Below are positions 1-8,147 of a stretch of DNA of 11,457 nucleotides, in pieces; the stretch's first letter is position 1; every line of letters starts with the position of its first letter. The translations under genes and the position numbers were made by a program. Location of the stretch: contig JAILAS010000087.1 in assembly GCA_024681495.1 (NCBI GenBank), positions 1-11,457 of the forward strand. The letters run 5' to 3'. Under the pieces are notes generated by a model. The model searched no databases and was not told the DNA's origin. It saw nothing but the letters and a program-made list of their open reading frames with translations. Source of the DNA: Eubacterium sp. GTDB lineage: Bacteria; Bacillota; Clostridia; Lachnospirales; Lachnospiraceae.

Positions 1-1266
1 CTTAACCCCGGGACGGGAAAGCCCATGACTCACGAGGAGCTCGAGCCGGTTTTCTGTAAGGAACTGGTAAAGCAGGAGCTGGACGACACCACGCCCTACT
101 TCGACATTCCTCAGGAGATTCAGGACTTCTACAAGATGTACCGCCCCTCGCCTCTGGTAAGGGCGTACTGCCTGGAGAAGGAGCTCGACACTCCCGCTCA
201 CATCTACTACAAGTTCGAGGGAAATAACACCTCCGGCAGCCACAAGCTGAACTCAGCCATCGCCCAGGCGTACTACGCCAAGCAGCAGGGTCTTAAGGGT
301 GTCACCACCGAGACCGGCGCCGGCCAGTGGGGCACGGCCCTCTCCATGGCCTGCTCCTACTTCGACCTCGACTGCCAGGTTTACATGGTTAAGGTGTCCT
401 ACGAGCAGAAGCCCTTCCGCCGCGAGGTAATGCGCACCTACGGCGCCAAGGTCACCCCCTCTCCCTCCATGGATACAGAGGTGGGACGCCGCATCAACGC
501 GGAGTACCCCGGCACCACCGGCAGTCTCGGCTGCGCTATCTCCGAGGCCGATGAAGCAGCCACTTCCCAGGAGGGATACAGATACGTGCTCGGTTCGGTG
601 CTCACCCAGGTTCCCCATCACCAGACCATCATCGGTCTCGAGACGAAGGCGGCTCTCGATAAGTACGACGTGAAGGCCGACATGATTATCGGCTGCGCCG
701 GAGGCGGCTCGAACCTCGGCGGACTCATTTCCCCCTTCGTGGGAGAGATGCTCCGCGGCGAGAAGGACTACGAGATCATCGCGGTCGAGCCCATGAGCTG
801 CCCCTCGCTCACACGAGGCAGCTACGTATACGACTTCTGCGACACCGGTAAGGTTTGCCCCCTCGCGAAGATGTACACGCTCGGCAGCGGATACATCCCC
901 GCCCCGAACCACGCCGGCGGGCTCCGTTACCACGGAATGAGCTCCATTGTTTCCCAGCTCTATGACGACGGACTCATCAGCGCACGCTCGGTTAAGCAGA
1001 CCGAGGTGTTCGATGCGGCGCAGAAGTTCGCCCGCGTCGAGGGAATCCTCCCCGCGCCCGAGAGCTCGCACGCCATAAAGGTGGCCGTGGACGAGGCGCT
1101 CAAGTGCAAGGAGACCGGCGAGGAAAAGAACATCGTATTCGGACTCACCGGTACCGGTTACTTCGACATGGTGGCATACCAGAAGTTCAACGACGGCGTG
1201 ATGGACGACTATTGTCCCACGGACGAGGAGATTGCTGCATCCCTCGCGAAGTGCCCCAAGCTTTAA
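1..1266 (+). CDS. trpB: TrpB2-type tryptophan synthase beta chain (5' end outside window)
   Basis: PLP-dependent fold-type II enzyme of the TrpB-like (TrpB2) branch, which condenses indole with L-serine (or an activated serine) to give tryptophan in the cytosol. The reading frame is open to base 1: the codons before the ATG at 25 read LNPGTGKP, the usual TrpB2 sequence just ahead of the 'EELEP' segment. The ATG at 25 is therefore internal and the true start lies upstream. Visible marks are the PLP Schiff-base lysine in GSHKLN (codon 244-246), the ETGAGQWG substrate-binding loop, the phosphate-binding CAGGGSN (about 691-711), and a C-terminal GLTGTGYFD. Seen residues from base 1 number 421, against about 430-460 for the family, so only a short N-terminus is missing. 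No trpA or other trp gene is adjacent, as is common for TrpB2, which often works in indole salvage. Family assignment is secure; the physiological role is inferred. Confidence 0.93.
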   Translation, partial: LNPGTGKPMTHEELEPVFCKELVKQELDDTTPYFDIPQEIQDFYKMYRPSPLVRAYCLEKELDTPAHIYYKFEGNNTSGSHKLNSAIAQAYYAKQQGLKGVTTETGAGQWGTALSMACSYFDLDCQVYMVKVSYEQKPFRREVMRTYGAKVTPSPSMDTEVGRRINAEYPGTTGSLGCAISEADEAATSQEGYRYVLGSVLTQVPHHQTIIGLETKAALDKYDVKADMIIGCAGGGSNLGGLISPFVGEMLRGEKDYEIIAVEPMSCPSLTRGSYVYDFCDTGKVCPLAKMYTLGSGYIPAPNHAGGLRYHGMSSIVSQLYDDGLISARSVKQTEVFDAAQKFARVEGILPAPESSHAIKVAVDEALKCKETGEEKNIVFGLTGTGYFDMVAYQKFNDGVMDDYCPTDEEIAASLAKCPKL

Positions 1267-1274
1267 TTAAAACA

Positions 1275-1316
1275 AAAGCCCCCACTCTGCGCTCTCGCAC
1301 AGGTGGGGGTTTATTA
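1275..1316 (+). terminator. Intrinsic terminator after trpB
   Basis: A GC-rich hairpin begins a few bases after the TAA stop. The 7-bp arms CCCCCAC (1279-1285) and GTGGGGG (1303-1309) are extended at the base by G-T and A-T pairs. A small inner stem TGCG/CGCA closes on a CTCT loop. A T-rich tract (TTTATTA) follows. The arms are preceded by an A-rich stretch, so it could also act weakly in the other direction. It separates trpB from the metal transporter gene, although the tract is not a perfect U-run and some read-through is possible. Confidence 0.85.
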
Positions 1317-1339
1317 CTTTCAGAAAAGGATTACACCAT

Positions 1340-2137
1340 ATGGAACAGACTTTAATCGTACTGGCCGGAGTATTCATACCCTTCCTGGGCACATGCCTGG
1401 GTTCGGGCTGCGTCTTCCTTATGAAGGGACAGATGAACGAGAGGATTCAGAAGATTCTGCTGGGGTTCGCCTCCGGCGTGATGGTCTCCGCATCCGTATT
1501 CTCGCTGCTCATCCCGGCCATGGAAAACGCATCGTCCATGGGAAAGCTCTCGTTTTTCCCCGCCGCAGTGGGCACCGCGGCCGGCATGCTGTTTCTGCTG
1601 CTCCTCGACTCGCTCATCCCGCATCTGCACATGGACACGGATAAGCCCGAGGGACTGCATTCAGCCAGCAGCAGGCTCAGCCGCACGATGATGCTGTGCC
1701 TGGCGGTCACATTGCACAATATCCCGGAGGGCATGGCGCCCGGCGTAGTCTTCGCGGGTGCTCTAAGCGGCACCGGCGGCGTAACGCTGGCCTCCGCCCT
1801 GGCTCTGTCTTTAGGTATCGCCATCCAGAACTTCCCGGAGGGAGCGATCATATCGATGCCTCTGGCGTCCGAGGGTAAGAGCAAGACGCGCGCCTTCCTG
1901 CTGGGCACTCTCTCGGGAGCCGTCGAGCCCATCGCCGCTCTCCTTACGATAGCGCTGACGGGACTGGTCTCCACGGCGCTGCCCTACCTGCTGTCTTTTG
2001 CGGCAGGGGCGATGCTCTACGTGGTGGTCGAGGAGCTCATCCCCGAGGCATCTATCGGCAACCATTCCAACCACGGCACCATGGGCTTCGGATTCGGATT
2101 CATCCTGATGATGGTGCTGGACGTGGCCCTGGGCTGA
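1340..2137 (+). CDS. ZIP family divalent metal transporter (GufA-like)
   Basis: Membrane protein of the ZIP (ZRT/IRT-like) family, which moves Zn2+ or related divalent cations into the cytoplasm. At 265 residues it is full length for bacterial ZIP proteins. About eight hydrophobic segments are visible. The two metal-binding helices carry HNIPEG (residues 126-131) and QNFPEG (163-168). The Gln in the second motif is the pattern typical of the GufA branch, not the ZupT branch. A His-containing loop (PHLHMD, 94-99) lies between the third and fourth segments, where the family has its variable metal-binding loop. EELIPE (231-236) and NHSNHG (241-246) lie near the C-terminus. The start ATG has an AAAAGGA site 10 bases ahead. 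It begins 24 bp after the trpB terminator, and no clear separate promoter is visible. The metal specificity cannot be read from the sequence. Confidence 0.9.
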   Translation: MEQTLIVLAGVFIPFLGTCLGSGCVFLMKGQMNERIQKILLGFASGVMVSASVFSLLIPAMENASSMGKLSFFPAAVGTAAGMLFLLLLDSLIPHLHMDTDKPEGLHSASSRLSRTMMLCLAVTLHNIPEGMAPGVVFAGALSGTGGVTLASALALSLGIAIQNFPEGAIISMPLASEGKSKTRAFLLGTLSGAVEPIAALLTIALTGLVSTALPYLLSFAAGAMLYVVVEELIPEASIGNHSNHGTMGFGFGFILMMVLDVALG

Positions 2138-2175
2138 TTGCGCCGGATTAGCTGCGCCGGGCTGATTGCACCGGA
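2131..2175. repeat. Short direct repeat in the convergent junction
   Basis: A 17-bp unit GGGCTGATTGCGCCGGA (2131-2147) recurs with one mismatch at 2159-2175, 28 bp apart. The first copy contains the stop codon of the metal transporter. A partial third match (GCTGCGCCGG, 2151-2160) sits between them. The 45-bp gap between the two convergent genes is made almost wholly of this repeat and has no stem-loop followed by a T-run. Confidence 0.8.
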
Positions 2176-2182
2176 CCAATTC

Positions 2183-3115
2183 CTACTGATACATCTCCGT
2201 GGACAGATACCTGTCTCCGGAATCGGGGAGGAGCACCACGATGGTCTTCCCCTTATTTTCTGCTCTTTCGCTTAGGATCTTAGCCGCCGCGAGCGCGCCT
2301 CCCGACGATATTCCCACGAGTATGCCCTCAGAATGGGCGAACAGCCTGCCCTCACGAAGCGCGTCCTCATCCTCGATATCCATGACCTCGTCGTAGACCG
2401 AGGTGTCGAGCACCTTCGGCACGAAGCCGGCGCCCAGGCCCTGCAGCTTGTGGGGGCCGGACGTCCCCTTGGTGAGGAAGGGGCTGCCCGCGGGCTCTAC
2501 CGCGATAACCTTCACATCCGGATTCTTACTCTTCAGAAACTGACCCACTCCGGTCAGCGTTCCGCCCGTGCCCACGCCGGCCACGAATATATCCACCTTG
2601 CCGTCGGTCTGATTCCAGATTTCGGGGCCGGTGGTCTCCAGGTGTGCCTTGGAGTTCGCCGGATTGTCGAACTGCCCGGGGATCATAGACCCGGGGATCT
2701 GCTCGTGGAGCTCATTGGCCCTGTCGATGGCGCCCTGCATTCCCGCATCGCCGTCTGTGAGGTCGAGCTCGGCGCCGTACGCCTTCAGCATGTTCCTGCG
2801 CTCCACGCTCATGGTCTCGGGGAGGGTGAATATCGCCCTGTATCCCCTGGCTGCAGCCACCGCCGCCAGTCCGATTCCGGTGTTTCCGCTGGTGGGCTCG
2901 ATTATGGTGGCGCCGGGCTTGAGCTGCCCGGTCCTCTCGGCCTCCTCTATCATGGCCAGGCCCACCCTGTCCTTAACGGAGCCCGCCGGATTGAGGTACT
3001 CCATCTTCGCGAGGAGATCCACTCCCTCGATTCCCGTTTTCTTCGTGTAATTGTTCAGCCTGAGCATAGGAGTGTTTCCTATGAGGTCGGCCAGTCCTTC
3101 TTTAATATCTGACAT
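2183..3115 (-). CDS. cysK: Cysteine synthase (O-acetylserine sulfhydrylase)
   Basis: Cytosolic PLP enzyme that makes L-cysteine from O-acetyl-L-serine and sulfide. At 310 residues it matches the usual CysK length. Seen in order: the N-terminal IGNTPM (12-17), the PLP Schiff-base lysine in NPAGSVKDR (K48), the substrate loop PTSGNTG (74-80), the phosphate-binding GTGGT (182-186), GISSGG (268-273) and the C-terminal PDSGDRYLST (297-306). A very good AAAAGGAGA site lies 5 bases before the ATG, and its last base pairs overlap the stop codon of galK 12 bp upstream. This indicates co-transcription and probably coupled translation with galK. No cysE or sulfur gene is beside it. It is the last gene of the alpha-galactoside operon, an unexpected place for cysteine synthesis. 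CysK against CysM or a related beta-replacement enzyme cannot be fully separated by eye, but CysK fits best. Confidence 0.93.
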   Translation of the reverse strand: MSDIKEGLADLIGNTPMLRLNNYTKKTGIEGVDLLAKMEYLNPAGSVKDRVGLAMIEEAERTGQLKPGATIIEPTSGNTGIGLAAVAAARGYRAIFTLPETMSVERRNMLKAYGAELDLTDGDAGMQGAIDRANELHEQIPGSMIPGQFDNPANSKAHLETTGPEIWNQTDGKVDIFVAGVGTGGTLTGVGQFLKSKNPDVKVIAVEPAGSPFLTKGTSGPHKLQGLGAGFVPKVLDTSVYDEVMDIEDEDALREGRLFAHSEGILVGISSGGALAAAKILSERAENKGKTIVVLLPDSGDRYLSTEMYQ

Positions 3116-3127
3116 GTCTTTCTCCTT

Positions 3128-4408
3128 TTATATCCTGCCCGCTCCCGGACCGCAGTATGCGCTGTAAATCTCGGGAACGATGCCCGTTTTCTTCTCGTAT
3201 TCGCCGGCAATGTGACTGCGGAACTCCTCTTCCGCACCCTTCTTTAGCAGGCTCACCGTACAGCCTCCGAAACCTCCGCCGGTCATCCTGCTGCCGAGCA
3301 CTCCGGGCACCTCGAGCGCCAGCTCCACGAGGAGATCCGCCTCCTCGCAGGAGACCTCGTAATCGTCTCGAAGCGACTCGTGTGAGGCGTTCATGAGCCT
3401 GCCGAACTCCGCCAAATCGCCCCTTTCCAGCGCAGCCTTGGCGTCGACCGTCCTGGCGTCCTCGGTCACGGCGTGGCGTGCGCGCCGCAGCTGAACGGGG
3501 TCCTTTATGCGATCTTTCAGCTTTTCGAACTCCGGGGGAGTTAGTTTACATAACGCATCAACCTTCTCCTCCGGTGCCGCGTCCGTCTGTGTGTCAGCGC
3601 CGGACGCCGGTTTACATAAGTCCGATGCGTTAAGAGCCTTCAGCGCGCCCTCGCACTCCCGGCGGCGGTCATTGTAACCCGACTCGGCGAGGTTGTGCTT
3701 CACCATGCTGTTTACGATGAGGATGACCTCATCCTCGAGCGGAAGCGGCGCGTACTCGTACTCGAGCGTGTTCGTGTCGAGGAAGATGGCACAGTCCCGC
3801 TTTCCCATAGCGGAAGCGAACTGATCCATTATACCGCAGTTGACGCCGTTGTAGTGGTTCTCGCTGTACTGGGAGTAGAGCGCCACGTCCACCATGGATA
3901 CGTCGTCGAACCCGAAGAAATCCTTCAGCACGGTGCCGGTCAAAACCTCGATGGAGGCCGATGACGAAAGGCCGGAGCCCGTGGGTATATCGCCTATAAA
4001 CGCGATGTCGAACCCGCGGTCGGCCGCGTGGCCGTGGTCCGCGAACGAGCGCACCACTCCGGCGGGGTAGGCGGCCCATCCAAGGTCGCGGGGTGCCGGA
4101 TTGCCGGCGGGCTCGCCCGTGGCACCTGCATCGGCTCCCGAACCGGACGCGGCCCCTATGAGCTCGTCCAGCGAGGTTTCTATCACCCCCGCATCGGGAA
4201 AGTTTGCGGAGTATAGGCGAATCACGCCGTCGTCGCGCAGTCTCACCGCCGCATACGTCCCCATGGAGAGGGCGCACGGGAAGACGTGTCCGCCGTTGTA
4301 GTCCGTGTGCTCGCCGATGAGGTTCACCCTGCCCGGCGCGAAAAACGCGGAGACCCCTGCGGGATCCCCGAATTTTTCCTTAAATATATCGATTATCTTA
4401 TCTTTCAT
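3128..4408 (-). CDS. galK: Galactokinase
   Basis: GHMP-family kinase that phosphorylates D-galactose to galactose-1-phosphate with ATP, the first step of the Leloir pathway. Counting from the chosen start (426 residues): the galactokinase signature GRVNLIGEHTDY at 26-37, the ATP-binding GSGLSSSAS at 144-152, the catalytic Asp in GIMDQF (D195), and the third GHMP motif MTGGGFGG at 375-382. The ATG at 4408 is preferred over those at 4414 and 4417. It sits 9 bases after GGAGAGG and gives the usual MKDKII... N-terminus, while the upstream ATGs abut the ribosome site. It overlaps the alpha-galactosidase gene by 11 bp. The protein is longer than the usual 385-400 residues because of two low-complexity inserts (about 85-107 and 267-288, rich in Ala, Gly, Ser, Asp, Pro). 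All catalytic motifs are intact, so activity is expected. Confidence 0.95.
   Translation of the reverse strand: MKDKIIDIFKEKFGDPAGVSAFFAPGRVNLIGEHTDYNGGHVFPCALSMGTYAAVRLRDDGVIRLYSANFPDAGVIETSLDELIGAASGSGADAGATGEPAGNPAPRDLGWAAYPAGVVRSFADHGHAADRGFDIAFIGDIPTGSGLSSSASIEVLTGTVLKDFFGFDDVSMVDVALYSQYSENHYNGVNCGIMDQFASAMGKRDCAIFLDTNTLEYEYAPLPLEDEVILIVNSMVKHNLAESGYNDRRRECEGALKALNASDLCKPASGADTQTDAAPEEKVDALCKLTPPEFEKLKDRIKDPVQLRRARHAVTEDARTVDAKAALERGDLAEFGRLMNASHESLRDDYEVSCEEADLLVELALEVPGVLGSRMTGGGFGGCTVSLLKKGAEEEFRSHIAGEYEKKTGIVPEIYSAYCGPGAGRI
3544..3619. repeat. 10-bp direct repeat bracketing an insert in galK
   Basis: GTTTACATAA occurs at 3544-3553 and again at 3610-3619, exactly 66 bp apart. Read in the galK frame the two copies give the repeated 'LCK' of ASDLCK and VDALCK. 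They bracket a 22-codon low-complexity insert that most galactokinases lack. Removing one repeat plus the spacer restores the normal family sequence (...DLCKLTPPEFEKL...). Confidence 0.75.
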
Positions 4409-6761
4409 GGTCATCATCCTCTCCGGGCTCAGCCTCCTGAATGAAGTAAATCCTGGAGTCGAAGTCCTGGAAATACCGTACTTCCCCGCTGTAACCCGTG
4501 CCGGAGAACGCCTGGGGAAGGTTCACCCCGCCCCTCATCAGGCTCTCGCCCGTGGCCCTGTATGCGATCTTTTCGCCCGGAAGCTTGACGAAGCGCGAAA
4601 TCACACGGTGCGTCAGGGAATCCTGGCGAACCCTCACGGGAGACTGCGTATTTATCAGACTTCCGAACGCACGGATATCCGTCTCGGTCTCTATGTTAAA
4701 GATGTCATAGACCTTATCCTCGTCGAGTCCCTTCGGACGGTAGTACTCCTGCTGGCTGTTGGGCACCACCATCTCCTGGAGGATTATGCCTACCGCCCAC
4801 TTGCGGGTCGGGGAGACGATGGTCCACTCGTGAATGTTGCCGGTGCGGCTCCTGTAGAAGTCACCCTTTAGGACGATGTTTCTCCACGGCTTGTAGAGCC
4901 TTACCACCTCTCTTATGAAGTCCTTCGCATCGCCGGGCAAATCCCTGGGATCGCACTCGATGCCGAGCTGTCCGAAGACCGCCACCGCGCAGCGCGTGTA
5001 GACAGGGGTCTTTCGGAGCGTCTGGTGGTTAGGCGACGCCGAGATGTGCGTGGACACCACGCTCATGGGATATCCGTAGCTGTAGCCCTCCTGTATGCAT
5101 GCGCGGCAGATGGGGTCGGTGTTATCGCTCGCCCATATCTGCGGGAAGTAGCAGAGGATGCCCAGGTCGAACCTGTTGCCGCCCGAAGCGCAGCCCTCGA
5201 AGAGTATCTCAGGGAACCTCTCCTCCAGGGTGGCAATGGCCCTGTAGAATCCCAGCATGTACCGGTGGAACACCTCTCCCTGCCTCTCGGGAGGAAGATA
5301 CTTCGAATACACGTCTGAGAATATCCTGTTCATATCCCACTTCACGTACTTTATGTCCGCCGAGGAGAACACATTGCTCATCGCTTCTATTATGAAGTCC
5401 ACCACCTCGGGGTTACACAGGTCGAGGATGCGCTGGTTTCGCCCCTCGCTGTGGTGTGCGCCCGGGATGTCCATGGCCCACTCGGGATGAGCCCTGTAGA
5501 GGTCGCTGTCCACGGAGACCATCTCCGGCTCCACCCATATTCCGAGGTCTAAGCCCATCTCCTTTAACTTTCCGCCCAGGCTCTTTAGCCCGCCCGGGAG
5601 CTTTTTCGGATCTGCCACCCAGTCGCCCAGGGCCACATTGTCGGCGTTCCTGCCCTTAAACCATCCGTCGTCCACGACGAAGAGCTCCACGCCCAGATCC
5701 TTCGCCTCCTTCGCCATACGCAGGAGAGAGCCCTCGTTTATGTCGAAGTACTCCGCCTCCCAGCTGTTAAAGAGGACCGGGCGCTCCCTGTCCTTCCAGT
5801 AGCCGCGGACGATGTGCTCGCGCACGAAGCGGTGCATGTTAAGGCTCATCCCCGTGAATCCACCGGCACTGTAGGTCATGACGGACTCGGGCGACTCGAA
5901 GTCGTCTCCGGGCTCCAAAACGAAGCAGAAGGACTGCGGATTTATGCCGCTTACGACGCGTGTCTTGTGGAAGGAGTTCACCTCCGCCGCAGTGTAGTGA
6001 TTGCCGCTGTAAATCAGGTTGAATCCAAAGGCGTCGCCCGACTCCTCCGTGGTCTCCGCCGGGTGGACGATGACCAGGGGATTGCTCCTGTTGGACGAAG
6101 TGCCCGTGTAGGACGAATTCACGTACTTTCCCGCAGGGAGGGCAACGGTAGACTTATCCATCTCCCTGGCCCATCCGCCGTGGAAGCTCGTGACGCTGTA
6201 CTGCCCGTAGGAAAAGTCCACCTGCGTGCTCATAAGGCGAAGCAGGCTTATCCTGTCCCCGCTCCCGTTGACAATGCGGGCGCTGCGGCTTATGACGTCG
6301 CAGTCGGGGTAGACGTAGTAATGGAGCTCCAGCGTGACACCGGAATTCCGATCCTTCATAAAGACGGTGAGGTGCTCCACCCCGCCGCTTTCGTCATACG
6401 ATCCGGGCAGCCCCTTAAACGCGGGCTTTTCATCCGTAATCACCGCGTCCTCGAACACGAAGTCCGAGGAGATGCTGCCGTTGGCGTAGCGGATCTCCAC
6501 GAAGGGCTCCCTCACGTCGCCCTTACCGTAGGCGCTCATCTCGAGAGAAACGTCCTCCAGATTTACGGCCTGCTCGTCCTGTGTGTAGGATATGAGATTC
6601 CCCGGGGGGAACGCCCTCTTCTGCATGAGGACGTCGCCGTCCGGGTGCTTTATCAACCGGCCGTAGTAGAGGTGCTCCAGCTGGCCGGTTGACATAACTC
6701 TAAATATATAAGAAGTGTTCTCCGTGCTGAGCACGAAGGTCTGATTATCTCTATTAATCAT
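4398..6761 (-). CDS. Alpha-galactosidase, glycoside hydrolase family 36
   Basis: Retaining exo-alpha-galactosidase that releases galactose from melibiose, raffinose and similar alpha-1,6-galactosides. No signal peptide is seen, so it acts in the cytosol on imported sugar. Of 787 residues, roughly 1-330 form the GH36 N-terminal beta-sandwich, 330-650 the catalytic (beta/alpha)8 barrel and the rest a C-terminal beta domain. Catalytic marks are clear: VVDDGW (362-367), the nucleophile in KWDMNR (D476), CASGGNRFD (524-532) and the acid/base in SDNTD (D546). GH36 enzymes of this clade are usually 720-745 residues, so it is somewhat long. Part of the excess is an acidic tail (EPGEDDDHER). The start codon overlaps the stop of the transporter gene (ATGATTAA, 8 bp), with GAGGG about 11 bases ahead. 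The family call is secure; preferred substrate is inferred from the transporter and galK neighbours. Confidence 0.95.
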   Translation of the reverse strand: MINRDNQTFVLSTENTSYIFRVMSTGQLEHLYYGRLIKHPDGDVLMQKRAFPPGNLISYTQDEQAVNLEDVSLEMSAYGKGDVREPFVEIRYANGSISSDFVFEDAVITDEKPAFKGLPGSYDESGGVEHLTVFMKDRNSGVTLELHYYVYPDCDVISRSARIVNGSGDRISLLRLMSTQVDFSYGQYSVTSFHGGWAREMDKSTVALPAGKYVNSSYTGTSSNRSNPLVIVHPAETTEESGDAFGFNLIYSGNHYTAAEVNSFHKTRVVSGINPQSFCFVLEPGDDFESPESVMTYSAGGFTGMSLNMHRFVREHIVRGYWKDRERPVLFNSWEAEYFDINEGSLLRMAKEAKDLGVELFVVDDGWFKGRNADNVALGDWVADPKKLPGGLKSLGGKLKEMGLDLGIWVEPEMVSVDSDLYRAHPEWAMDIPGAHHSEGRNQRILDLCNPEVVDFIIEAMSNVFSSADIKYVKWDMNRIFSDVYSKYLPPERQGEVFHRYMLGFYRAIATLEERFPEILFEGCASGGNRFDLGILCYFPQIWASDNTDPICRACIQEGYSYGYPMSVVSTHISASPNHQTLRKTPVYTRCAVAVFGQLGIECDPRDLPGDAKDFIREVVRLYKPWRNIVLKGDFYRSRTGNIHEWTIVSPTRKWAVGIILQEMVVPNSQQEYYRPKGLDEDKVYDIFNIETETDIRAFGSLINTQSPVRVRQDSLTHRVISRFVKLPGEKIAYRATGESLMRGGVNLPQAFSGTGYSGEVRYFQDFDSRIYFIQEAEPGEDDDHER
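4418..4424 (-). promoter_or_regulatory. Ribosome binding site deciding the galK start
   Basis: On the minus strand GGAGAGG is followed directly by ATG ATG ACC ATG. Spacing is zero for the first ATG (4417), 3 for the second (4414) and 9 for the third (4408). Only the third has normal spacing, so 4408 is taken as the start. The site lies inside the end of the alpha-galactosidase gene. Confidence 0.65.
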
Positions 6762-8145
6762 TCGCGATTTCGCCCTCTGATGCGGATTTGTCGTTGAGCT
6801 CTCCCATAATCGTGTTCATCTTTTCGTCCGTGAGCTTGTAGCACTTCCTGAAGATGATGTAAGCCACCACCATGAGTACCACGGACGGTATGGTCATGAA
6901 AACCCTAAGTCCGTTAAGAGTGGCTGCGCTCTGAGTGACCGCGTCGGTCTGAAGGCCCACCACGTCGATGGCTATACCTGCGATGAAGACGGCCACGCCG
7001 GACGCGAGCTTAACGGTGAAGGTCTGCATGGAGAAGATCACCGACTCCTCGCGCGAGCCGTACTTCCACTCGCCGTAGTCTACCGTGTCGGAGAGGAATA
7101 CGGTTAACATAACATTCATCATTCCATAGGCCGCGTAGACCATTACTCCGGGCAGGCAGAGGATCGCCCACGAAGTCACCCTGTAGAGGTTCGTGTACGC
7201 GAAAACGAGTACCAGGATAAGGCCCGCTATCTGTATGGCTATCGAGGCCTTAAAAATGTTCTGCTTTGAAGCCGCCTTGCTTATAGCCGGGATGAGGGCC
7301 ATGGCCACCACCTGTGCCAGGAAGCACACCCCGACGAATACGCTGTAGCTGTCGGTGTTTCCGACGTCGTACTGGAAGAAGTAGAGAATCAGGTTCGCCA
7401 CGATGTTGAGCGACGTATAAACCATGATGACGGTCGCAACCACGGCCATGGCCTGGTCGTTCTTAACGAGCGAGGTGAACATCTTTCCGATGCCGACTGC
7501 CTCCATGCTCTCGGGCTTCTTCTCGGGCACGTTGAACACGCATACAGCCTCGGAAATCACGAAGACGATGGCGATGATCAAGGCCCAGTATTGGAAGCCA
7601 ATGCGGTAATCCGCTATGACGGAGCTGCCGCTAAGTATGGGCACGATCACCATGGTAAGGACAGTGGGAACGGCATCACCGATACCCGCGCAGGCACGTG
7701 CCAGAGAGGACATCTGCTCCCTGTCGCGTCCGGGCTCTGTGATGGCGGGGATCATCGACCAGTAGGGGATGTCCATGAGCGTATAGGTCACGCCCCAGGC
7801 CAGATAGAACACCGTGAGCCATACCCTGGCTCCGCCGTCGCCCATAGAGGACGGAACCGCGAACAACGCGTAGAGAACCACGGCGTTGAGCACCGTTCCC
7901 GCCAGTATCCACGGGCGGAATCGTCCGAACCTGGTATTCGTCTTAGCCACGATGACTCCCATGATGGGGTCGTTTATGGCATCGAATATCCTGGCACCCA
8001 TGAGCACCGCTCCGATAAACACACTGCTCATGCCCAGTACCGAGTTATAGTAGTACAACAGATAGCCGGATACCAGCATGTAAACTACATCTTTTCCGAA
8101 TCCACCAAATCCGAAAGCCGCCTTGTTACGTGCATTAAGTTTCAT
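6754..8145 (-). CDS. GPH-family sugar:cation symporter, melibiose-carrier-like (MFS)
   Basis: Inner-membrane secondary transporter of the glycoside-pentoside-hexuronide:cation symporter family. With 463 residues and about twelve hydrophobic segments it is full length. The acidic residues that bind sugar and cation in E. coli MelB are present at nearly the same positions: D19 (GKDVVYM), D55 and D59 (DAINDP) and D125 (MDIPYWS). The cytoplasmic RFGRFRPW loop (72-79) and the mid-protein DTVDYGEW (353-360) are also typical. A strong AAAGGAGAG site lies 5 bases ahead of the ATG, inside the end of the upstream gene (2-bp gap). It overlaps the alpha-galactosidase gene by 8 bp, which makes melibiose or a raffinose-type alpha-galactoside the likely cargo. 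The coupling ion (Na+, Li+ or H+) cannot be settled by reading. Confidence 0.92.
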   Translation of the reverse strand: MKLNARNKAAFGFGGFGKDVVYMLVSGYLLYYYNSVLGMSSVFIGAVLMGARIFDAINDPIMGVIVAKTNTRFGRFRPWILAGTVLNAVVLYALFAVPSSMGDGGARVWLTVFYLAWGVTYTLMDIPYWSMIPAITEPGRDREQMSSLARACAGIGDAVPTVLTMVIVPILSGSSVIADYRIGFQYWALIIAIVFVISEAVCVFNVPEKKPESMEAVGIGKMFTSLVKNDQAMAVVATVIMVYTSLNIVANLILYFFQYDVGNTDSYSVFVGVCFLAQVVAMALIPAISKAASKQNIFKASIAIQIAGLILVLVFAYTNLYRVTSWAILCLPGVMVYAAYGMMNVMLTVFLSDTVDYGEWKYGSREESVIFSMQTFTVKLASGVAVFIAGIAIDVVGLQTDAVTQSAATLNGLRVFMTIPSVVLMVVAYIIFRKCYKLTDEKMNTIMGELNDKSASEGEIAND

Positions 8146-8147
8146 TG

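Noticed and set aside
253..1071. Open frame of 272 codons on the minus strand opposite trpB
   Set aside because: Shadow frame rich in Gly, Ala, Glu and Val; trpB has all catalytic motifs on the other strand.
1279..1309. Riboswitch or T-box leader ahead of the ZIP gene
   Set aside because: Only 70-odd bases lie between the genes, and they are accounted for by a simple terminator hairpin.
5814..6692. Open frame of 292 codons on the plus strand opposite the alpha-galactosidase gene
   Set aside because: Antisense shadow of a gene with complete GH36 motifs; no motif or ribosome site of its own.
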